DNA from: CAZDCZ01 sp964504155
GTDB lineage: Bacteria > Bacteroidota > Bacteroidia > Bacteroidales > UBA12077
Assembly (NCBI GenBank): GCA_964504155.1
Contig: CAZDCZ010000072.1
Span: forward strand, 1-14,272
Direction of reading: 5' to 3'
DNA length: 14,272 nucleotides
Positions 1 to 6,580 of this stretch are shown here, in pieces. Under the pieces are notes generated by a model that did no database searches, was not told the origin of the DNA, and worked only from the letters and a program-made list of their open reading frames with translations. Position numbers and translations under genes: made by a program. Every line of letters starts with the position of its first letter. The stretch's first letter is position 1.

Positions 1-82
1 GTACCAACCATGTTCCAGTGTATGCAGTAAAACACCTATTACAATTCGCACATTTATACTTTTTAATTTTTTTATCTTTACC

Positions 83-88
83 ATTCTT
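83..88. repeat. Target-site duplication, left copy (ATTCTT)
   Basis: ATTCTT directly abuts the left inverted terminal repeat. The identical hexamer occurs at 219-224 directly abutting the right one. Only one copy is needed to rebuild the interrupted reading frame. Confidence 0.8.
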
Positions 89-218
89 GAGACTACTCCG
101 AAAACTAAAGTTGTCAATTTATAGCCGCATATCTGATTTATAACAAACTGACGTACAGATTTATAACTTTCAGTCTTTTTGTAAAGTTAACCGCTTAGCG
201 GCTTTTCGGAGTGGACTC
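89..218. mobile_element. MITE-like 130-bp insertion with TIRs and 6-bp target duplication
   Basis: The left end reads GAGACTACTCCGAAAA (89-104). The right end (203-218, TTTTCGGAGTGGACTC) is its inverted repeat, with 14 of 16 positions matching. The element is flanked on both sides by ATTCTT (83-88 and 219-224). Removing the element plus one ATTCTT copy (136 bp in all) restores an uninterrupted transposase frame across the junction, reading YKKNGKDKK. This shows directly that the element is an insertion. It has no coding capacity. Inside are a palindrome CCGCTTAGCGG (191-201) and repeated ATTTATA motifs. A non-autonomous element mobilised in trans by some full-length IS is the natural reading; which IS is unknown. 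Confidence 0.85.
135..167. repeat. Internal direct repeat GATTTATAAC x2
   Basis: GATTTATAAC occurs at 135-144 and again at 158-167, with start points 23 bp apart. A related ATTTATA lies at 117-123. All are inside the MITE-like element. They could be transposase-binding sites or relics of the parent IS; no function can be read from the sequence. Confidence 0.5.
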
Positions 219-224
219 ATTCTT
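219..224. repeat. Target-site duplication, right copy (ATTCTT)
   Basis: This is the second copy of the hexamer flanking the 130-bp element. Its position defines the right boundary of the element as 218. Confidence 0.8.
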
Positions 225-443
225 TTTATATTGCAAACTTCCGCAATGATGACATGTGCCTTGCTTATTGTCTAATTGTTTTACATGCCTTTCCAATAAT
301 CCGTAGCTTGACGTGTCTTTTACATTTTGGTGTTCTGATAATAAATTATCCTGTTCATCTGGATTTAAACTCACAAAATATTTTTGAATAGATGATGATT
401 TCTTTTCTTTTTTCTGTAAAAAAATAAAATAAACACAGTTATT

Positions 444-622
444 TTAGACTAGAGCCAAACAAAGCTATAATAGCTTATCTGCAAGACCTATATTAAAAAC
501 ATTTATAATTTACCAAATAAATAAATTATAAATTATTTATGTTGTCTGATTTTTCGTATTTTTACTTTATAATATATACAAATCAATATCTAAGGTAATA
601 AACTATAAAACACCAATATAAT
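444..622. other. AT-rich leader region of recA
   Basis: No coding sequence is seen here. The region holds a short perfect hairpin, AAGCTA-taa-TAGCTT (462-476), and AT-only palindromes near 513-540. A poor match to the Bacteroidota promoter (TTG at 542-544, then TACTTTAT at 563-570, spacing 18) is the best recA promoter candidate but is weak. No E. coli-type (CTG-N10-CAG) or Gram-positive-type LexA box was found, so SOS control cannot be argued from this sequence. Confidence 0.35.
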
Positions 623-1657
623 ATGGCGAAAGAAAAAAAATCTACAAAAGAAAACAATGTTAATGAAGAAAAAATGAAAGTTCTTCAATTAACACTTGAT
701 AAAATAGAAAAAGGGTATGGGAAAGGTGCAATAATGAAATTAGGAGATCAAGCCGTAGCAGATGTTTCTACTATTTCCAGTGGTTCTATTTCAATAAATT
801 TAGCATTAGGAATTGGAGGTTTTCCACGTGGAAGAGTTGTTGAAATATATGGTCCGGAATCGTCGGGGAAAACAACTTTAGCCATTCATGCTATTGCCGA
901 AGCACAAAAAGCAGGTGGCATTGCAGCTATTATTGATGCTGAACATGCATTTGACAGGTTCTATGCCGAGAATTTAGGTGTTGATGTGGAAAATTTACTA
1001 ATATCGCAACCCGATAACGGAGAACAAGCATTAGAAATTACAGATCACTTAATTCGCTCAGGAGCATTAGACATTGTAGTAATCGACTCGGTAGCTGCTC
1101 TTACCCCAAAAGCTGAAATAGAAGGAGAAATGGGTGACTCAAGAATGGGTTTACAAGCTCGTTTAATGTCGCAAGCATTACGAAAACTTACAGCCAATAT
1201 TAACAGAACAAATACAACTTGTATTTTTATTAACCAATTACGCGAGAAGATTGGTGTTATGTTTGGTAACCCTGAAACTACAACAGGTGGTAATGCCCTT
1301 AAATTTTACGCATCGGTACGTATCGACATTAGAAGAATAGGTCAAATAAAAAACGGTGAAGACATTGTTGGAAACAGAACACGAGTTAAAGTTGTAAAAA
1401 ACAAATTAGCTCCACCATTTAGAAAAGCAGAATTTGACATAATGTATGGCACAGGAATATCTAAAATTGGGGAAATAATTGATTTAGGTGTTGACAACAA
1501 TATTGTTAAAAAAAGTGGTTCTTGGTTTAGTTATGACGAAACAAAATTAGGACAAGGACGCGAGGCTGTAAAACAATTACTAGCAGACAATACTGAATTA
1601 GCAGACGAACTTGAGACAAAAATTGTTAGTGCACTAAACGAAAAAATTAAAAATTAA
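623..1657 (+). CDS. recA: Recombinase RecA
   Basis: RecA is the DNA-dependent ATPase that forms filaments on single-stranded DNA, drives homologous strand exchange and triggers LexA-type autocleavage. The 344-residue length is normal for the family. Visible motifs in order: N-terminal helix with KGAIMKLG (34-41); Walker A GPESSGKT (77-84); catalytic glutamate in IIDAEHAF (E107); Walker B IVVID ending at D145; DNA-binding loop L1 around EIEGEMGDSRMG (155-166); and loop L2 from NQLREKIGVMFGNPETT into GGNALKF (204-228). All key residues are present. The ATG start fits the family's short lysine-rich N-terminal extension, and no Shine-Dalgarno is present, as is common in Bacteroidota. The downstream peptidase gene begins only 21 bp after the stop on the same strand, so readthrough transcription is likely. 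Confidence 0.99.
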   Translation: MAKEKKSTKENNVNEEKMKVLQLTLDKIEKGYGKGAIMKLGDQAVADVSTISSGSISINLALGIGGFPRGRVVEIYGPESSGKTTLAIHAIAEAQKAGGIAAIIDAEHAFDRFYAENLGVDVENLLISQPDNGEQALEITDHLIRSGALDIVVIDSVAALTPKAEIEGEMGDSRMGLQARLMSQALRKLTANINRTNTTCIFINQLREKIGVMFGNPETTTGGNALKFYASVRIDIRRIGQIKNGEDIVGNRTRVKVVKNKLAPPFRKAEFDIMYGTGISKIGEIIDLGVDNNIVKKSGSWFSYDETKLGQGREAVKQLLADNTELADELETKIVSALNEKIKN

Positions 1658-1678
1658 TTATAATTAAACTTTTTAAAT

Positions 1679-3763
1679 ATGAACAAGATTAAAATTATTG
1701 TTTCCTTATTATTTACAGCAATCATTTTTGCTTGTACTAATACCAAAACAGAAAATATAGGAAATTCTGCAAACGAAATTAAGCTAGAATCTGAAATAAT
1801 GACACCTGAAGTATTATGGTCATTCGGAAGAATTAGTGGCATAGAAGTATCTCCTGATAAACAAAGTATAATTTTTGGGTCATCTTTTTATAATATTGAA
1901 AAAAATAATGGGAATCGAGAGATTTTCATAATGTCAATTACCGGTGGTGAAGCAACCAACATTACTAATACAAATTATGGCGAATATGACAATCACTTTA
2001 GACCCGATGGCAAAAAAATTGGATATTTATGTACTAAAAGCGGTTCAATGCAATTATGGGAAATGAATCCGGATGGAAGTCAAAAAACACAAATATCGAA
2101 CATAGAAGATGGAATAAATGGGTTTAAATATTCTCCCGACCAAACAAAAATTCTTTATATAAAAGAAGTAAAACTCGATGATAATGCTAATGACATATAC
2201 CCAGATTTACCAATGGCAAACGCTAGAATCGAAACAGATTTAATGTATCGTCATTGGGACAAATGGCACGATTATGCATATAGCCATATCTTTATTGCCG
2301 ATTATAATGGCACAGAAATATCAAATTCTATTGATATTATGAAAGACGAAAAAAACAATTCACCACTTGAACCTTTTGGTGGGATGGAACAAATGAATTG
2401 GTCGCCTGACTGTAAAAATATCACTTATACAAGTAAAAAACTTATTGGTAAAGATTATGCCTTATCAACAAATTCTGAAATTTATATTTACAATCTTGAA
2501 TCGAAAGAAACAACAAATCTAACAAGCGAAATGATGGGATACGATATTGCATCGGTCTATTCTCCCAACGGAAAAATGATTGCGTGGGAAAGCATGGAGC
2601 ATGATGGTTATGAATCTGACAAAAACAGGTTGTTTATCTATAATATCGATACAAAAACAAAAAAAGAATATACTACAGACTTCGACCAAAACGTACATGG
2701 TTTAACATGGACTGCCGATAGTAAAGAGATATATTTTACAAGTGATTATCATGCAGAATACCAAATTTATAAGTTAAATATAGAAGGCGAAAAAATATCT
2801 CAAATAACTACCGGAGTACATAATTATCTTTCGGTTATTCCTTTAGAAGATAAATTAATAGGAACAAAACAATCGATGTCGATGCCAACCGGTATTTACA
2901 GTATTGATCCTATTACAGGCGAAGAAACACAGCTTTCGTTTATTAATAAAAATTTATTAGCTCAGCTAAATTTTGGAAAAGTTGAAAAACGATGGATAAC
3001 AACAAGCGATAATAAACAGATGTTAACATGGGTTATTTACCCACCAAATTTCGATGCACAAAAGAAATATCCAACATTATTATATTGTCAAGGTGGACCA
3101 CAATCATCGGTAAGTCAATTTTTCTCGTATCGCTGGAATTTTCAGATGATGGCAGCAAACGGATATATTATTGTTGCACCTAACAGAAGAGGTCTTCCCT
3201 CATTCGGGCAGGAATGGAATGCACAGATTAGTAAAGATTATGGCGGACAAAATATGAAAGATTATTTGAGTGCTATAGACGAATTAGCAAAAGAACCTTT
3301 TGTTGATAAAAATAACCTTGGAGCTATTGGAGCTAGTTACGGTGGCTTCTCAGTATTTTGGTTAGCAGGAAATCACGATAAACGGTTTGATGTATTTATT
3401 GCTCACGACGGAATGTTTAATCTTGAAAGTCAATACCTTGAAACAGAAGAGATGTTTTTTGTAAATTGGGATTTAGGCGGACCATATTGGGATAAAGAAA
3501 ATAAAAAAACTTACAACAATTCTCCTCATAAATTTGTTGACAAATGGGATACTCCAATAATGGTAATTCATGGCGGAAAAGATTACAGAATAGCATATAC
3601 TCAAGGAATGAGTGCTTTCAATGCAGCTCAATTACGTGGAATACCAAGTAAATTTCTTTTCTTTCCTGAAGAAAATCATTGGGTTTTGTCTCCACAAAAT
3701 GGGATATTGTGGCAAAGAGAATTCTTTAGTTGGTTAGATAAATGGCTAAAAGACAAAGAATAA
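1679..3763 (+). CDS. S9 family peptidase, DPP5-like lipoprotein
   Basis: This is a serine peptidase of the prolyl oligopeptidase (S9) family, which removes dipeptides or acyl-amino acids from short peptides. The N-terminus is a lipoprotein signal: a hydrophobic stretch followed by IIFAC, predicting lipidation at C19 and export to the envelope. Residues about 45-420 carry repeated SPDG/SPD-type blades of a beta-propeller (for example near 58, 109, 152, 232 and 295), which gates the active site. Residues about 430-694 are the alpha/beta hydrolase: QGGPQSS (471-477) for the oxyanion region, GASYGG with nucleophile S553, D635 in HGGKDYR, and H667 in PEENHW. The 694-residue length is close to Porphyromonas DPP5 (S9C group), and a role in peptide scavenging fits, but the exact specificity cannot be read from the sequence. 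It is possibly co-transcribed with recA, and a strong terminator lies 17 bp after the stop. Confidence 0.9.
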   Translation: MNKIKIIVSLLFTAIIFACTNTKTENIGNSANEIKLESEIMTPEVLWSFGRISGIEVSPDKQSIIFGSSFYNIEKNNGNREIFIMSITGGEATNITNTNYGEYDNHFRPDGKKIGYLCTKSGSMQLWEMNPDGSQKTQISNIEDGINGFKYSPDQTKILYIKEVKLDDNANDIYPDLPMANARIETDLMYRHWDKWHDYAYSHIFIADYNGTEISNSIDIMKDEKNNSPLEPFGGMEQMNWSPDCKNITYTSKKLIGKDYALSTNSEIYIYNLESKETTNLTSEMMGYDIASVYSPNGKMIAWESMEHDGYESDKNRLFIYNIDTKTKKEYTTDFDQNVHGLTWTADSKEIYFTSDYHAEYQIYKLNIEGEKISQITTGVHNYLSVIPLEDKLIGTKQSMSMPTGIYSIDPITGEETQLSFINKNLLAQLNFGKVEKRWITTSDNKQMLTWVIYPPNFDAQKKYPTLLYCQGGPQSSVSQFFSYRWNFQMMAANGYIIVAPNRRGLPSFGQEWNAQISKDYGGQNMKDYLSAIDELAKEPFVDKNNLGAIGASYGGFSVFWLAGNHDKRFDVFIAHDGMFNLESQYLETEEMFFVNWDLGGPYWDKENKKTYNNSPHKFVDKWDTPIMVIHGGKDYRIAYTQGMSAFNAAQLRGIPSKFLFFPEENHWVLSPQNGILWQREFFSWLDKWLKDKE

Positions 3764-3780
3764 TTATACACAGTTATATT

Positions 3781-3820
3781 ACAAAAAACCGGCTGCATAA
3801 GTCGGTTTTTTGTTTTTATC
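3781..3820 (+). terminator. Rho-independent terminator after the S9 peptidase
   Basis: A 13-bp stem has left arm ACAAAAAACCGGC (3781-3793) and right arm GTCGGTTTTTTGT (3801-3813), with one G-U pair and a 7-nt loop (TGCATAA). More T residues follow to 3817. The A-rich left arm and T-rich right arm mean it could also act on the minus strand, though no minus-strand gene ends here. Confidence 0.85.
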
Positions 3821-3840
3821 TCAAATAATCAGTACTTTAG
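3809..3840 (+). promoter_or_regulatory. Bacteroidota-type promoter for the 3875 gene
   Basis: TTTG (3809-3812), a 20-bp spacer, then TACTTTAG (3833-3840) match the Bacteroidota -33/-7 consensus TTTG / TAnnTTTG at 11 of 12 defined positions or near it. The -33 element lies inside the right arm of the preceding terminator. Transcription would start near 3847, leaving a leader of about 28 nt before the ATG at 3875. Confidence 0.5.
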
Positions 3841-3874
3841 TAAAAATAAGTATTAATATTTATTAGCTCTATTT

Positions 3875-4273
3875 ATGCAATTCATAGGTCATTTATTTTT
3901 ATTATTACTATTTTCATCGATATACATACTTAGTTTCCTAATTATTAAACCTTTTCTTTTTCATAGGAACAGGAAAATCTCTACCTTTCTACTTAAATCT
4001 TCTTACCTAATATATTTATTTACCTTATTAACAGGATTATACTTATTTATCTTTTTTAGTCCAAAAGATATGGAGAATAAATTAACTGATTTTATCTTTA
4101 TCATTATTTCTATATTTACTTTTTCTCCAAATATTGGTATAATTTTTCGCAGAAATTTCAAAAAACAAAAACGCCTATATTATAACTACGCATGTACTAT
4201 TTTGAATTTATTGGTAACAATATTTCTCTTAAGAAAATTATTTATTCATAATTGGTTTGTATTTATAAATTAA
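3875..4273 (+). CDS. Small four-helix integral membrane protein, unknown function
   Basis: I do not recognise this 132-residue protein. It is almost wholly hydrophobic, with about four membrane segments near residues 4-26, 38-61, 71-93 and 105-123. They are separated by short basic loops (FHRNRK at 30-35 and RRNFKKQKR around 91-99), consistent with an inner-membrane protein by the positive-inside rule. There is no signal peptide, cysteine motif or recognisable catalytic residue pattern. It stands alone between the S9 peptidase terminator and convergent miaA, with a reasonable promoter of its own upstream. Its codon usage and AT content resemble the neighbours, so there is no sign of recent transfer. 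The reading frame is real by length, start context and hydrophobic periodicity, but the function is open. Confidence 0.7.
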   Translation: MQFIGHLFLLLLFSSIYILSFLIIKPFLFHRNRKISTFLLKSSYLIYLFTLLTGLYLFIFFSPKDMENKLTDFIFIIISIFTFSPNIGIIFRRNFKKQKRLYYNYACTILNLLVTIFLLRKLFIHNWFVFIN

Positions 4274-4289
4274 TAAACCCCACACTCTT

Positions 4290-5204
4290 CTATTTTTTCA
4301 ACAATGCTAATACTATTTTTATTTTTTCGTTTTGGTCTAAGCTCCCATCAAGCCAATTAATTTCTATTCCATTACGTTCCATTCGCCTGAACCATGTCAT
4401 TTGGCGTTTAGCAAACTGATGAATAGCTGTATTTAGGTTTGAAAACATCTCATTGTATGTAATCTCTCCTAATATATGTTGAGTAATAAATTTATATTCT
4501 AAGCCATAATATTTCAATGTATCAGACGAAACACCATTATCTAAAAGACATTTAACTTCGTCGAGCATTCCATCATCAAAACGTTGTTTTAGTCTTTGAG
4601 TAATTCTTTTCCGACGCGAATCTCTATCGTATTTAATTCCTACTAATAAAGATGATATTTTCGGGTAATTAAGATTAATTTCGGGGTGATTCGCATAATA
4701 TTTCTCAATTTCTATAGCACGTATTAGTCTTTTTCTATCGTTGGTATCGCTAACATTATGTGTTTTTTTATACTCTTTCAGCATTTCAATTAAGTCATCG
4801 GTATTTTTACTTTTACACAATTCTCGAAAACTATCATCAGCAGGAACAGAAATTAATTTATATCCTTTAAGTACAGCTTCTATATACATGCCTGAGCCTC
4901 CACATAAAACAGGAAATTTCCTGCGTTTTATAATATCTCGATATGCATTAAGAAAATCACATTGATATTCATAAATATTATATTTATATCCTGCATCAAC
5001 AATATCGATAAGATGAGTTTTAATTTCTTTATTTTTTACATAGTAATCGTCTAAATCTTTGCCTGTTCCCAGATTCATATTTTTATATACTTGTCGAGAA
5101 TCTGCACTTAAAATTTCTCCATTTAGCACATATGCTAAATTCGCAGCCAAACTGGTTTTCCCACTTGCTGTAGCTCCTAAAATAGTTAGCATATCGTATT
5201 TCAT
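4290..5204 (-). CDS. miaA: tRNA dimethylallyltransferase MiaA
   Basis: MiaA transfers the dimethylallyl group from DMAPP to N6 of adenosine 37 in tRNAs that read UNN codons, which stabilises codon-anticodon pairing. The 304-residue length matches the family. Visible motifs: P-loop GATASGKT (10-17); DSRQVYK (35-41), which holds the general-base aspartate and substrate-binding residues; LGTGKDLDDY, a variant common in Bacteroidota; CGGSGMYIEA near 102-111; NDRKRLIRAIEI in the insertion domain, which contacts the anticodon stem; and the C-terminal KRQMTWFRRM motif. It is a single-gene unit, convergent with the 3875 membrane protein with only 16 bp between the stops, and no clear terminator separates them. 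The start follows an AT-rich leader with no Shine-Dalgarno. Confidence 0.97.
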   Translation of the reverse strand: MKYDMLTILGATASGKTSLAANLAYVLNGEILSADSRQVYKNMNLGTGKDLDDYYVKNKEIKTHLIDIVDAGYKYNIYEYQCDFLNAYRDIIKRRKFPVLCGGSGMYIEAVLKGYKLISVPADDSFRELCKSKNTDDLIEMLKEYKKTHNVSDTNDRKRLIRAIEIEKYYANHPEINLNYPKISSLLVGIKYDRDSRRKRITQRLKQRFDDGMLDEVKCLLDNGVSSDTLKYYGLEYKFITQHILGEITYNEMFSNLNTAIHQFAKRQMTWFRRMERNGIEINWLDGSLDQNEKIKIVLALLKK

Positions 5205-5360
5205 AAAGTGCTTATATAAAATTTATATTTATCACTAAAATAAATAATGTATTACTATACATTTCTTCGCATAAGAATACAATGTAAATGTAAATAAATA
5301 TTCTATTGCATTAATTACGATTGAAAAACAAAATTATTAATATTTATTTCTTATTTTTTG

Positions 5361-5368
5361 TACCTTTA
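5361..5368 (+). promoter_or_regulatory. Candidate -7 element before the Yip1-like gene
   Basis: TACCTTTA matches TAnnTTTG at 5 of 6 defined positions and lies 44 bp before the ATG at 5413. No TTTG is found 19-20 bp upstream, so only half of the promoter is visible. Confidence 0.3.
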
Positions 5369-5378
5369 TAATTATCTA

Positions 5379-5411
5379 TAAAATAATATAAAAATAATAT
5401 AAAAATAATAT
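5379..5411 (+). repeat. Three tandem 11-bp A/T repeats abutting a start codon
   Basis: The unit AAAAATAATAT occurs three times head to tail (5379-5389 with its first A replaced by T, then 5390-5400 and 5401-5411), one base before the ATG at 5413. The period is about one helical turn, and the array would form most of the mRNA leader. A-rich leaders favour initiation in Bacteroidota, so a translational effect or slippage-prone phase variation is possible but unproven. Confidence 0.75.
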
Positions 5412-5412
5412 T

Positions 5413-5994
5413 ATGGACTTTAATCCTCTAATTAACAAAGTAAAAGAAATAATTACAAATCCTGTTCAAGCATGGGAGAATATAAAACATGACACAGATG
5501 ACAAGCAAGAAATACTAATAAAATTTGCTCTTCCATTAATTGTTTTAGGTTCGTTTACAACATTTATAGGTAGTGCTTCGTTTGGATTAGGACATTCTAC
5601 ATATATTGGTTTTATGTCGGCAATAGCTTATTTTATTAGCTGTATAGCCGGAATATACATATCGGCTGTAGTAATTAATGAACTTGCCCCAAATTTTGGT
5701 TCCGAAAAAGATTTAGACAAAGCCTTTAAGCTTGTAATATATTCTTCTTCGGCTTCGTTTCTTGCTACAATAGTATCTTCATTACATCCAATGTTGTCGT
5801 TTGTAGGCTTATTTGGTTTATATTCGATTTATATTTTTTGGCTTGGAGTAAAACCTATGATGAATACTCCGGAAGATAAAAAATTAGGTTTTGTTGTAAT
5901 TTCAGCATTAATTATTATTACAATAATATTCTTATTAAATTTAATACTAACATCAATATTAATTGCAACACCCTTAGCAAATGTTGTTATGTAA
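5413..5994 (+). CDS. Yip1-like membrane protein
   Basis: This 193-residue integral membrane protein resembles the Yip1 domain family found widely in Bacteroidota. It begins with an amphipathic cytoplasmic stretch containing NPVQAWENIK (17-26), the characteristic opening in which a conserved Pro-x-x-x-W precedes the first helix. About five membrane segments follow, near residues 37-57, 63-85, 107-129, 131-147 and 157-187, with short linkers. No catalytic motif is present, and the role of bacterial Yip1-like proteins is not established; a part in membrane organisation or transport is only a guess. The gene stands 101 bp upstream of smpB, which has its own strong promoter, so the two are probably transcribed separately. 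The family call rests on the N-terminal motif and topology. Confidence 0.65.
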   Translation: MDFNPLINKVKEIITNPVQAWENIKHDTDDKQEILIKFALPLIVLGSFTTFIGSASFGLGHSTYIGFMSAIAYFISCIAGIYISAVVINELAPNFGSEKDLDKAFKLVIYSSSASFLATIVSSLHPMLSFVGLFGLYSIYIFWLGVKPMMNTPEDKKLGFVVISALIIITIIFLLNLILTSILIATPLANVVM

Positions 5995-6014
5995 ATTCTT
6001 TATTCATAATAAAA

Positions 6015-6045
6015 TTTGCTTCGAGAGGATAAAACAGTAATTTTG
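6015..6045 (+). promoter_or_regulatory. Perfect Bacteroidota promoter for smpB
   Basis: TTTG (6015-6018), exactly 19 bp, then TAATTTTG (6038-6045) match the Bacteroidota -33/-7 consensus TTTG-N19-TAnnTTTG at every defined position. Transcription should begin near 6052, giving a leader of about 44 nt before the smpB ATG. Confidence 0.75.
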
Positions 6046-6095
6046 CATACAGACACATATAAATAAGCATGTAATTTTTAAATTTATAGAATTAA

Positions 6096-6545
6096 ATGGC
6101 CTTTAAAGTAAACATTCAAAATAAAAAAGCTCAACATAATTTTTCTTTTATTGATAAATATACAGCAGGTATTCAACTTACCGGCACAGAGATAAAATCG
6201 ATAAAACAAGGTAAAGCAAGTTTAGTTGACTCCTTTTGTTATTTTATAAACCACGAACTTTTTTTAAAAGGGTTAAATATATCGGAGTATTCTCACGGAA
6301 CACATTTTAATCACGAACCAAAAAGAGACAGAAAATTACTTCTTAATAAAAAAGAACTTCGTAAACTTGAACAAAAAAGCAAAACTAGGGGTAATACAAT
6401 AATTGCTTATAGGTTGTTTATTAATGAAAAAGGGTGGGCTAAAGTTCAAATATCTTTAGCAAAAGGAAAACAAGAATTTGATAAACGCGAAGACATTAAA
6501 ATAAAAGACTTAAAAAGAGATTTAGATAGAATTAGAAAGTTCTAA
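6096..6545 (+). CDS. smpB: SsrA-binding protein SmpB
   Basis: SmpB binds the tRNA-like domain of tmRNA and carries it to stalled ribosomes for trans-translation. The 149-residue length is typical. Recognisable features: an N-terminal AxHNFSFIDKYTAGIQLTGTE region (near 13-33) with the family's TGTEIKSIK motif; GKASLVDSF (39-47); the YSHGTHFNHEP block (65-75) followed by RDRKLLLNKKE; GNTIIAYRLFINEKGWAKVQI in the beta-barrel core; and the C-terminal tail LAKGKQEFDKREDIKIKDLKRDLDR, which enters the mRNA channel of the ribosome. No tmRNA gene (ssrA) is visible in this window. It is controlled by the strong promoter immediately upstream and is convergent with the outer-membrane gene ending at 6580. 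Confidence 0.98.
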   Translation: MAFKVNIQNKKAQHNFSFIDKYTAGIQLTGTEIKSIKQGKASLVDSFCYFINHELFLKGLNISEYSHGTHFNHEPKRDRKLLLNKKELRKLEQKSKTRGNTIIAYRLFINEKGWAKVQISLAKGKQEFDKREDIKIKDLKRDLDRIRKF

Positions 6546-6549
6546 ATTC

Positions 6550-6580
6550 GTAATATCTAATATAATACTAGAAATATTAC
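6550..6580. terminator. Weak AT-rich hairpin between convergent genes
   Basis: GTAATAT (6550-6556) pairs with ATATTAC (6574-6580). Three further pairs are possible after a 2-nt bulge, with a loop of about 9 nt. It lies between the stops of smpB and the 6580 gene and could terminate both, but it is AT-only and has no T tract, so support is weak. Confidence 0.25.

Larger units (their letters stand above)
1..419 (-). pseudogene. Zinc-ribbon transposase, 5' part, split by a small element
   Basis: On the minus strand an open frame runs from about 419 (open back to a stop at 444-446) to 219, and resumes at 88-1. Joined without positions 83-218 or the equivalent, it reads a continuous protein: a helical N-terminus (IQKYFVSLNPDEQ), then CHHC, YKKNGKDKKIKKYKCANC and FTAYTGTWL. 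The two CxxC knuckles form a zinc ribbon of the type found at the N-terminus of IS1595/ISXO2-like transposases, in which a short TGT-containing motif follows the ribbon. The catalytic domain would lie off the left edge of the window. No ATG, GTG or TTG is visible in frame at the 5' end, so the start is either lost or non-canonical. The gene is broken by the 130-bp insertion at 89-218, which shifts the frame. The family assignment is inferred from the motif pattern only; that it is a transposase is more secure than which family it belongs to. Confidence 0.6.

Noticed and set aside
423..622. LexA/SOS box for recA
   Set aside because: No CTG-N10-CAG, GAAC-N4-GTTC or convincing dyad was found; the palindromes present are AT-only and expected by chance.
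4254..4278. GGTTT...AAACC hairpin between the 3875 gene and miaA as a terminator
   Set aside because: The stem is five pairs with a long loop and no T tract.
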